Below, piece after piece: positions 24,401 through 33,559 of a DNA stretch of 64,000 nt (its first letter is position 1; each line of letters opens with the position of its first letter). The position numbers and the translations under genes were made by a program. Origin of the DNA: Symsagittifera roscoffensis (taxonomy: Eukaryota; Xenacoelomorpha; Acoela; Convolutidae); contig NC_087069.1 of NCBI RefSeq assembly GCF_963678635.1, forward strand, positions 38,124,071 through 38,188,070, read 5' to 3'. Below the pieces are notes generated by a model. It was not told the DNA's origin. It ran no database searches and saw only the letters and a list, made by a program, of their open reading frames with translations.

Positions 24401-27288
24401 CTGAAAATTACCAACTATTGTAACAAATTCTTGCCCTATTATAGGCTTATGTATGAATCTGCCATACTCTCGCATATCAATTATTGCCACTATATAACAA
24501 ATCATCTAACGAGACCAGTCAAAAAATTTTGATATTTGAAGCTTGTTGTTCAATTTTTTCCGAAATCTTTACGTACAGGAGCATTGGCAGATAATATTGA
24601 TAAGTTCGAATATAATACTTTGCAATGCGATTGAAATACGAACGAAATGTAGATGCATTGAGCACAACCTACTATCTTAAAATTAATTTCACAGGGAACA
24701 CTAACTCTTTCAAGAAGCGCTTTGAGATTCTACCAACCCAACCGAAAATATCGACACTTCGCGTTACCGACACTTCGTGAGCAAAATCAAAAAGACAATA
24801 GGGGAGCAGTGGTGAAGTGGTTACGCCTCTGCCTCTCAATCGAAAGGTCGGATGTTCGAGGCTCACCATGACCCGTGCTCGTTGCTTGAGGGTGAGGCAA
24901 CATTACCCAGCCCAGAAAAATAACCAACAAAATTGCATGTAGTTCTTAAGCAGGGCACAACAGCGGTTCGCCGTGATGAGCTGTACAGCTCGTAGGTTGG
25001 TCCTATCCCTCGTGGATGAATGATCTTAATAATTTAGACATATTTAAGGCACAGAAAATAAACACTCTAGAGGATATATTGGGCGACATTATGATAGCCA
25101 TAGGGCGACAAGTTCTCGAAGCATTTGTCAACACAGAGAAGATACAACGTAAGCGATACAATGAGACGGAAATAAAAAAAATCGGAAAAAAATGAGAAAA
25201 TGAAAATTTGAAAACCAGAAGAAACACAAAAAACAGCATTATTTTATTTTAACATCAAGTTTTTATCGACCGGCCACTAAGCCGACAATCCGTGGGTAGA
25301 CGTTCATTAAGCCGCAAACTTCAAAAAAGCCATTAGAAATTGTTGCTATAAAAAAACTTCTGAGCAATTAAGTTTTAAAACTTTAATTTTTTGCAACACA
25401 CTTCAAATTCAAAAAATCATTTTTTGCATTTGAAGCGACACAAAAAAATGAAATTGAGCTAAAACAAATGAGCCGAAACCATTATAGAACGAATAAAGCT
25501 TTTAAGCTGAAAAAAAGGAAAACATACAAAATCAGTAAGCCAAAAACACTTGCAACTACGATGAAAATTGCTGACAGCACAAGTTTATTTCCGCAATGTG
25601 GCACGTAGGCCGACAAAAGACAAATTGAAGTCGGACAATGTAATTTTCCCAGAACAAAATTCAGTTTCAAACATACTGAAAAAAAACAAGGTAAGACCGA
25701 GACTCAAAACCCTAAGGATGCAATGGCAACCAATGTTACCTCTAGGCCAAGTGAGAAGTAGCCTCGAAGTTGCTAAGATTCGCCAATTAAGTAACTTCAA
25801 GTTCTTACAGATTTGCAAGAAAAGTTTTTTACGGAAAAAAATCTAGTTCCAGATTATCTTAAATTTAAGATAATCGCAAGTGTAATAAAAATGCAATAGC
25901 TGGACCTCCTGCGTCAGCTGTGAAGAACGGAGTAGACGAACGCGCTAATTAATTTCAAAAAAGAAGATATAGCAAGAGCCACCAGGTGTAATGTTGACGA
26001 CCTTGGTAGGTTCGAAGCAAAAGAACAGTAAATAATTAATATTCATTCCATCAGTGATACACAATCTGGATGTTCGCTTGCATTTGGTTGAGCGAGCACC
26101 TGTCTTTTAATAGGCGTTGAAAAAGACTCTATTTCCCATCAATGACAGCCGTACGCACGAATACCAAGCGGGTATAATCATTGCCAAGTTGTGATTACCT
26201 CAAAACCCTCCCACGTCAATTAAATCCTCTCTAGCAGATCAGATTTTAATTGCCCTCCCACATATACCCCCACCCCCAAAAAAAAAACCATTATCAAAAT
26301 TACATTTTCAAAAACCTTCCCAAAACTATCATTAAAATCACCTCAAGCGGATGCCTGAGTATGTTTGTCTTTTTCCCCAAAAAAACTCATTGCCAAGATA
26401 AGACTGACCAGAAACAATAAACAAAAACTACCGAAAGTTCCTTAATTGGATGACCATTTGATTCTACTTTTGCATCTATTCGAGCGCATCGGAAGAGATT
26501 TTGACAAATAGCGCATTATAGTATGTTCCGACCACAGCAGTTTAATATCAATAAATCAAATCTTGGACATAATTTTCAAAAATATTAGTAAGGGGCAAAT
26601 GAATTGATTAAAAAGCTACAAAAATCAGAAGGCACAATTGCTAAATGAATGTTAAAAATTCAGTGGTCGGAACAAAAAACTGACGATGATAATTCTTAAT
26701 TTCTTTCTTCTATTGTTAGATTAAATTAGTTGACCTCTACAGCACAACTGAATTATGCTTTAACTTACCAATGAGGCTAGGATTGCCGTCTTTTTCCAAT
26801 TCCCTCACATCTTTTTTCTGAACTTGCAATCTTTCTTCTATTTTGTATTTGTTCATACACTCCAAATATTCGTCTATTTTCTTTAGACTGATTTTCAATT
26901 CGTTCAACTCAATTTTTAGAGCCTGACTTTCTTGATAATTTTTCATCCAATCAGGTTCGTCGTCGTCATCGGTTTTATTTTCCTTTTCATTGTTTCTTTT
27001 TTCTTTCTCAATTTCAGATTCCAATTGATCAATCTTTATTTGCAGATTTTCTATTCTTTGCTTCTCGAAACTCTCAAGCCAAGACAGTGTAGCACAAATT
27101 ATGCTCAAACTTTTACCAGTTCCTGTTGGTGATTCAAATATACCATGTTTTGACTCGTTTAGCACACGGAAAAGGTCGTTCATAAAGCGTGTCTGAATGT
27201 CATATGGCGGAAAAGGGAACTTAAATTCAAACATTTCAGATCTGCAATATAAAAATTCAACTTCCTTATGGGTAAATTTCGAGGCCAT
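18434..27288 (-). CDS. DDX11: DDX11/CHL1-type Fe-S superfamily 2 DNA helicase, four exons
   Basis: Exons are 27288-26769, 21676-20478, 19818-19539 and 19263-18434; phases agree at all joins and give about 942 residues, close to vertebrate DDX11. Landmarks in order are the [10 protein letters not shown]-motif-like start, Walker A SPTGTGKS (~res 51), a charged coiled region, and CSRTHSQL. Cysteines compatible with the 4Fe-4S site follow at about 268, 285, 329 and 363, then DEAH (~407), [29 protein letters not shown] (~819) and QSIGRAIRH (~874). Family members are 5'-3' helicases for sister-chromatid cohesion and for unwinding forks and G-quadruplexes. The start could instead be the ATG near 27237, because a TTTATATTGCAG acceptor precedes it. 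The first intron is 5.1 kb and carries SINE and repeat insertions. Confidence 0.93.
21930..22470 (-). repeat. diverged direct repeats in DDX11 intron 1
   Basis: Three related ~140-bp blocks (about 21930, 22075 and 22362) share GCTTATGCAG-GGAGCTTCCCACAA, an AACC-AAAATCTCAGATTTG segment and TTTTCGAGAAAA. A looser relative occurs around 13420-13560. There is no coding potential. A CCCCCCCCC/CACACACAC run lies at 22204-22222. Confidence 0.6.
22480..24800. other. DDX11 intron 1, no gene recognised
   Basis: AT-rich intronic sequence with a poly-C run near 22890-22902. No conserved motif was recognised in either strand. Confidence 0.45.
24801..25030 (+). mobile_element. tRNA-derived SINE, full-length copy
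   Basis: The head starts GGGGAGCAGTGGTGAAGTGG, which contains an A-box-like TGGTGAAGTGG. A B-box-like GGATGTTCGAGGC follows at about 24849-24861, then the body shared with the copy at 44-202 and the tail GATGAATGATCTTAATAATT. It lies antisense in DDX11 intron 1. The internal Pol III promoter, defined length and two dispersed copies define the family. Confidence 0.88.
25400..25850 (+). repeat. dispersed repeat, copy 2
   Basis: Diverged colinear match to 13850-14300. It is within DDX11 intron 1 and has no intact reading frame. Confidence 0.6.
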
Positions 27289-27369
27289 TGATTTTAACCA
27301 ACACAAAGAAAAAATTACAGTCGCTTTCAGCTAATTGAAATTGCAATAAAAGCTCTAGCTAAACTATTA
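27286..27369 (-). promoter_or_regulatory. very short SETD9-DDX11 intergenic interval
   Basis: The SETD9 stop is at 27369-27367 and the first possible DDX11 ATG at 27288-27286, same strand. No AATAAA is visible on the minus strand between them; the sequence is T-rich. A good acceptor (TTTTTATATTGCAG) lies just inside DDX11, nine bases or fewer before an alternative in-frame ATG. This layout is typical of operons resolved by spliced-leader trans-splicing, but no spliced-leader gene was seen here. Confidence 0.4.
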
Positions 27370-28920
27370 ACAATTAGAATAATCAATCGAAAAATAAGAT
27401 GATAAAAGTTCTTCATTTGGCGCGATGTCTCTTAAGGCATATATTGCCACAACCCTTAGAGGAAATGGTTCCGCATTTGAGTTGAAGTGGACATAAGGCA
27501 ACATCTAAAACAACCTATAATTTTAGTCCAGTATATTTCTAAATTCACATCTGTGCTTGTTTAGCGCGTTGTCTTTCTTATTTAATCAAATGAATTTTCA
27601 AAAGGCTCGAAACGGCCAGAAACAAACAAAAAATAGTCTAACGCACGTAAGTAACAGAAAAGCTCAAAATTCGGCCATTCTGAGAAAAACGTTTCTAACG
27701 GAAAAGAGTCAAGTACCCGGTTAGCCAAACTGATTGCAAGGGCAACAAAGTCTTTTTCTCACCCGAAGAAAGGCTGTCGATAGCTCGGATTCATTAAAAT
27801 CTAGCTCCTGGTAAGCCACATTGAATTTATTTGATCCACCGTTGTTAATAATTTGTCCGACTGAAAACGTACTCTTCAGTGATAACCAGGTAGTATCACG
27901 AGATTTTGGACCGATTCTACCAGTTAATGATTTAAAAATCATCCTTGACATTCCTTTGTTGTTTCCATCGATGAATATACCATCGTGGCAACGAAAAATG
28001 AACTGGTTTCTTATTGATTGAAAAAATATTGAGTCCCCAGGGTAATAAATACTTCCAGGGTACAGTGTAACAAACTCGTTTCCTCGAATAACTTCATTGC
28101 TGAAAACGCCTAAACCGCAATTTGGAATCTTGCTGTTTTTCAAAGCGATGTCAGTATGATGTGAAACTCCACTGGCAAGAGCTTCAAGTATTTGTCGTTT
28201 GAGATTTAATTTCAATTGAACAAGCTCAGCTCCTCCGAGTTCCACGGATCTTTCTTTAAATTGCTTCTAAAAATCGTTGATAGGGATATTTTACTGACAT
28301 TCAGATCAATAGTTTTTTGTGGAATTTATTTATTAATGCGATAGTTCAAAATAATCACTTCTACTTTCTCAAACAGATCACAAACTCCGGGGACCGATCA
28401 TTTAGCAGACCAATCTTATGTGAAAATGAGTCTTTTAGCAGACCAAGGATATAAAGTGATGCTTGATTGATTGACATACTCAAAGAGAGCAAGTGGTCGC
28501 TAATAGCAAATACCCCGTTTGACGTTAGCGTTTTGACTCGCTAATTGTTCTGAATCTGCTAAAAAAAAATAATTGGTCTGCTAAAAAACCGGTCTGTTAA
28601 AAAATTGGTCTGCTTATAAATCCCAAGCATTAAAAATGCCAACATTAATGCAATTAGTGCCGCTGACGAAATGAATAGACTGCGTGGCCTCCTTATAAAT
28701 AAAAATCCATTAAAGATTAGCTAAACTCATGAAGATTACCTATCTATCAAGTCTAAAGTTTTAAATTGAAAAAATAGGGTTCTGGATTTCACAATTTAAA
28801 CCCATCTGGATATAAGGTACTGAACTCTTCTATCACAATTGTATGGAAAATATTAACCTTCAAGTTCAACAGCACCCACGGCATAAATCTATGTCTGTAT
28901 GATTTCCATGACTCTATCAT
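27367..28920 (-). CDS. SETD9: SETD9-like SET-domain protein gene, three exons recognised
   Basis: Recognised exons are 28920-28858 (start ATG), 28266-27763 and 27504-27367. Exon 1 encodes SYRHRFMPWVLLNLK, matching the RYKYRFVPWIALNL-type SETD9 N-terminus, and ends at a GTTAAT donor. The second recognised exon carries CGLGVF, YPGSIY, FFQSIRNQFIFRCHDGIFID and the VGQIINNGGSN block, which corresponds to the N-x-S region of SET domains. The last exon carries PLRVVAIYALRDIAPNEELL, then SYF, matching the C-terminal SET motif. Junctions are in phase (CGG/GTGAGA, then TTTTAG/ATG). Sequence corresponding to roughly residues 22-110 of the family is missing between 28858 and 28266, so one or more exons there are unresolved. 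The substrate of SETD9 is not established. Confidence 0.88.
28267..28857 (-). other. SETD9 intron region with unresolved exon(s)
   Basis: Expected to contain the coding sequence between LNLK and KQFKERS. Candidate acceptors on the minus strand (GTGATAG near 28825, CTTTAG near 28755) do not lead to a segment I can match to SETD9. About 28620-28720 resembles 62850-62940, so a small dispersed repeat is also present. Confidence 0.4.
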
Positions 28921-29046
28921 TTCTAACGAAAATAACAATACTGATCACAGTTTTAAAGATCACTGTTTTGTTTCACAGGTTGGCAGCAAAATGTTAAATG
29001 AAATCCACAAGATTTTTCATCTTTTCAACATGAGGAAATCTATCAC

Positions 29047-29517
29047 TTGTAACATTCGAACGGAAAGTACATAACGACGGAAAGTAAAACTATATCATAC
29101 AACGACTGGCCAGCGCAAAGATAGAGCTTCACGAATTTTTAAACGTCTTTACCAAAGCCAGTTCTAAATGGTCCTCATAACATCGGGTCAATGAGTTGTT
29201 ACATCTTGAATGCAATCAGCCGATTCGCGCAAATTAACTTAGTTGCATTCATTATAGTGAAATCATGGCTGGTCTCAGTATACCCAGACCACGAGGACAC
29301 TCCTAAAAACAGGGTAGATACATTATCATTATTGAGTTACCAGATTACTATTGGTTTTGTACAGTAGAGAAGATCACTCTATCCATCGGAGATGGATCGA
29401 CCCTTTCCTTAACCCTTAGGTTCTCATAGCCTGAAACTGAAAATAGATGATACTATCTAAATTCAGGACGTCTCCGGAAGCTATAAGTTATTAAAACCAG
29501 AGTTCAGGAGTGTATCT
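29047..29517 (-). mobile_element. older LTR of a related subfamily, 3' half (interrupted)
   Basis: On the minus strand this matches the second half of the giant element's LTR colinearly. Shared blocks include CCTGTTTTTAGGAGTG, CTCGTGGTCTGGG, GCCAGTCGT and the terminal TTCGAATGTTACA. Its 5' half lies at 53988-54451 beyond the giant element. The old LTR ends 126 bp upstream of the SETD9 start codon and points toward it. Confidence 0.85.
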
Positions 29518-29686
29518 TGTGACATTCGACCAGAATGGCCAAAATGCAGTCTCTGCAGAATTCGGTATTTTAGCAGCAAGCCTTCCGAATTGGCGATTTA
29601 GAACGGATAAGGACGTTATTTGAACGATTAGCCAAACGGTGAAGGCTAGAAGATTCTGGAATTCTAATTTTTAAAAATTCGAATTA

Positions 29687-29694
29687 TGACGTCA
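29687..29694. promoter_or_regulatory. CRE/ATF-type palindrome in 5' LTR
   Basis: TGACGTCA is the consensus for bZIP (CREB/ATF) binding and lies in the presumed U3 region. The 3' LTR has TCACGTCA at the same place (53248-53255), one of only two substitutions between the LTRs. A role in LTR transcription is inferred. Confidence 0.45.
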
Positions 29695-29836
29695 TATTTC
29701 TGAGAAACGTCAGAGACGGCCATTTTAGCTAAAATAGCAGAAAGAAACAGAACAACTTTTATCTGCGATTACGAACAGTACGAAATCGAGACTGAAAAAC
29801 AACAACGAACTACCGAACAGCAGAGGACGTTCCGAG

Positions 29837-29868
29837 TTGCAACTATTGTGCTGTTACAATAGTTGCAA
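29837..29868 (+). other. 12-bp-stem hairpin in LTR
   Basis: TTGCAACTATTG and CAATAGTTGCAA flank the 8-base loop TGCTGTTA. A second perfect hairpin (CCGTTGC/GCAACGG) follows within 3 bases. Both are repeated in the 3' LTR. The old LTR keeps the loop sequence (ATTGTGCTGTTAC) but not the stem. Confidence 0.7.
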
Positions 29869-30437
29869 GGCCGTTGCGAGCAACGGTGAAGGGTAAAAAC
29901 CAGCCCTCCGAGTTAGTGTGAACTCGACATTAAGAAGCTTGATTCACCGGATTCAAGAATCCGGAAGGGTCTCGGGACGTGAACTTTTATGAACTTGTAC
30001 TGAATTTTAGCATCCGTCATGTCCTGACTTGAATTTAATTAAGATCTTAATTCGTTTTGACAAGAATGAGGAGCTAGAAGTAGGGGGGAAAGGGTTGATC
30101 CATCTTCGATGGAGATGATGATTTTTATCTACTGAACAAAAACAATAGTAATATAATAAGTAGTAGCCCTGTTTTTAGGAGTGACCTCGTGGTCTGGGGA
30201 TACAGAGACCCAGCCATGAGCTCACTAATTTTGCATGTAATTCAGTTAATTTGAGCGTTCTGGTCGAAGCCGGAGAACAGTAGCGTTTTTGTCAGCCTGA
30301 TGTAAGAAAGACCACCGAAAAGTACTGGCTTGGTAGAGACGGTGAAAAACATGCAAAGCTCTGTTTAGACGCTAGCCAGTCGTCTTAAGACTTAGTTTTG
30401 TTATCCGTCGATATGTATCTTCCGGGCGAATGTTACA

Positions 30438-33400
30438 TGTATGTTTTTATGGCGCTCCTGGGTGTTATTCTTTTTTAACATCATGATCGGCAGAACCGTT
30501 AACGAGCACTCCGCGCCGAGCGGATGCTCACATTAACGCCCTTATTAGGCCTAAACCGCCGGGGCGGAAGGGTAGTTCGGAACGCGGAGGCCTTCCGGAT
30601 TGCCGTGAATAGTTTTTTAACCTAGTTAAGACCGAAAATTCACAAACCAGGAAGGGTGGGGGGATCGGCCGTCCCCTCGTCCCCTGAGCGGTTGGTGACC
30701 AAAAACACTTAAAGATATAAGTAAAACCAAACAAAAAGTAGTATAAAACCCAAGAAAAACAAAAAACATAAAAAAATAACCGAAAAAACCAAAAACAGTA
30801 AAAAAGTAAAAAATCAGTAGAAATCATCCCCCCAGACAAGATGTGATTCAACCCCCCCGTTTGTTGTTGATTGATATATTGTTGTTACAGGCATTTATAT
30901 CAGTCAGGATCGTTACGATCAATTTTGTGGCCCGTTTGTGAGGCTTGTACTGTAGGGTTATTTGAGCATTTAAGCACGTTAATGATAAATTGCGCCCAAT
31001 CCGGAAGGGTCAGCTGATTTGCGCTCAATTCGGAAGGGTCCGGGGTGAAGACCGATCCGGCAAGCAGTACAAGGAGCAACAAGAAGGGGCTCAACGACAA
31101 CAACAATCGACTGTTGGGTATCGTTAACAAGTTTTGTATCCCTTTTGGTACAAAAAGTAAGATAGTAATCTGTGGGGGGCTCGACAGTGCTGCACTGTAG
31201 TGACCCTTCACCGAACTGCGAATATCCGAGTTAAGCACCTTAATTCGGATAACAAACAAACCCGGAGGGGTATAGTATTACTAATATTATTATTCATATA
31301 GCCTATATTAATAGTCATATATCGTTTTTCAGTGAAAAACAACGAAAACAGACCGGTTTTTAGGGTCAAAATAGCGATATTTTGATCCCCCCACAAGTCG
31401 CGATTTTTGAGATATCGATATTTTTTGAAACGGAAAAAAGCGCTAAGTTAGTGTGTTACATCGAAACTGCACTACTGTAATAAGTAGAACCGGTTAACTT
31501 TAGTTCGGAAGTGGTTAAAACTAGTTTGGTACCAAAAACCAAATTTTCCCAAATTTTGATAGTAAGAAACACTAAAAATTTAGAAAATTTTTTGAAATTT
31601 TTGAGGTAGGACAGTAAAAATAGTTGTTCGGACAACGTCCACTAGTGAATCTACAAGTCTTAAAATCCGCTACCCGAAACCTTCCGGGTTGCAGAGAAAT
31701 CGAACATAACGTGTTTGATTTGGTGGATTCATCAATCCGGAGGGGTCCAGGTAGCATAGTTTTTCGCAAAATTTTTCTACAATAGCGTTTTAGATCGGGT
31801 CTTTTGCATTGAACTAGAAGAGTATAGGCCTTCTGAGCTCGGATCAATAATTTTTAGGTCGAAAGGACCAGATTTGCGGAAAAAGTTAGGCGGAACCTAT
31901 AAGAGAGAAAATTTTTTGAGTTCGAAAAAAAGACGTTTTGGTTAATAACTTTGGAACTACTGATCATATCGAGTTGATCTTGGTACCAATAGATCAGAAA
32001 TTAGCTGAGCTTACTAATAGGATCAGAAATTTTTCGGAAAAGCGAGAGAGAAAATTTTTTGAGATTGTTTTTAGCAAATTACACAAATCCGGAGGGGTAC
32101 ACCCTTCACGTTTTATAAATTTTTCTGAAAAACCCTTATACCCCTACCAAAAGTTGATAGCGATTGAACTAAGTAACTTAGGACAGTTCTAGACAAAAAG
32201 GGAAGGCTGAAGGCACAAGACAACCATAATAGAGTCGAAGTTAGGCAAGTGATAAGACCCTTCACCGTTAGTGTGAATTGTCAAATAAGTGCCTTAACTT
32301 CAACCCGGAGGGGTCTAGGAAAGGACCCTATACCCTTCCCAGTTAATTCAAACAGCATAATAGCAACGCAGAACGTATCCGGAGGGGTATAAGCTGAAAT
32401 TAAGAAAACTACAAAAAGCTACTTTGACAGAGCTAAGGGCTCCGAAGTCAGAGGGGTCCGAATCCGGAGGGGTCTACTTTCCACAAAACCGGAGGGGTCC
32501 GAATCCGGAAGGGTCTTATAGTCGCTAATTCGGAGGGGTCCAAATCCGGAGGGGTCTATTATTAACCAATCCGGAGGGGTCTATATTCTGACAGTCCGGA
32601 AGGGTCCTATTTGTGCCAATCCGGAGGGGTATTATTTTATTAAGGACTTAGGTAAACGAAAGAAAGACTAAAGAGCGAGAGGTATTAGGTTATTAATACA
32701 CAGGCTAGGTATCAGTGACTGCACTGGTAACTTGCCTCTCAAAAAGAACCAGACTAATACAAAACAGGTCCGAACTCGGATATTCGCGACACTAAGTCTA
32801 AATTAAAAAGAGCGTGACTCATTGGTGTGGATTGAAACATAATACGTTTTTGGGGAAAGTGACTGCCCTGAGGATTTTAGTAGGTCTAGCTCGGGCAGTC
32901 CGAAGGCAGATAGGTAACACAGTACTCGGTGGGTGCAATAGACGCCCACTTGAGAAAATAACTGCCTTCAAAGTTTTGTCTGTTTGGTGCAGCACCAAGC
33001 AGGGAAAGCTTTTTCTTTAAAAGACAAGTTCGACTATTGTACTGCGACCGACTAAGAGTACAAGACACATACGTTTTTTTTATATATACATTCATATTGT
33101 GTCAATATATATTTTTTTTGTTTTTTGATTTTAAATCAACCTAAACTGTGCTTGATTGGGTAGTGAGTACACTATCTTTTAAATTGACTGATAACATCAT
33201 ATTGTGCTAGTTTCCAGATCTTTGGACCGATAATCGGCTATTGTGAATAAATTTTATACAAACTGTACTCTGACAACATACAGGGATTCGTGGTCACTAT
33301 TTAATAGAATCTGGTGAAATTTATTGTGTTGTGTCATTATTATTGTTAATAAAACTATAAGGTCTCTAGCAATTGAGTCAAGAGTAGGCATAGGAAAGTG

Positions 33401-33559
33401 ACAAATAAAGAATGAGTTTAGACAAGTCAAGGATACCAAAACGAGGTAATAGCTCTAGGAAATTCATACCTGAAAAGCAAAGAAAAACGATGACCGATCC
33501 TTTTGTGGATTGGATCAAGCGAACCCGGTCCGATAAAGAGGGGATTTTTTTCATTCAGA
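30438..33559 (+). other. long non-coding leader with CCGGAGGGGT array
   Basis: 3.1 kb between the 5' LTR and the Gag start without a convincing ORF. About 18 copies of CCGGAGGGGT or CCGGAAGGGT (one or two variants at the second base) lie all on the plus strand. They are near 30564, 30647, 31001, 31030, 31262, 31737, 32089, 32305, 32379, 32448, 32464, 32489, 32505, 32530, 32546, 32571, 32596 and 32621. Nine fall within 32440-32630. Many are preceded by AAT and followed by C. Possible roles are packaging, translation control or binding by an element-encoded protein; none is shown by sequence alone. Confidence 0.85.
30450..30464 (+). other. candidate primer-binding site
   Basis: TGGCGCTCCTGGGTG begins 12 bases after the 5' LTR. 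It starts with the TGG expected to pair with a tRNA 3' CCA end. The priming tRNA is not identified, and the gap from the LTR is larger than usual. Confidence 0.4.

Larger units (their letters stand above)
29518..30437 (+). repeat. 5' LTR (920 bp)
   Basis: Starts TGTGACATTCG and ends CGAATGTTACA. It contains a perfect TGACGTCA site, a 12-bp-stem hairpin (29837-29868), a second hairpin CCGTTGC-GA-GCAACGG (29871-29886) and one copy of the CCGGAAGGGT motif (29961-29970). The old inverted LTR matches well only from about the first hairpin onward, suggesting the conserved part is R-U5 and the variable part U3. Confidence 0.95.
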
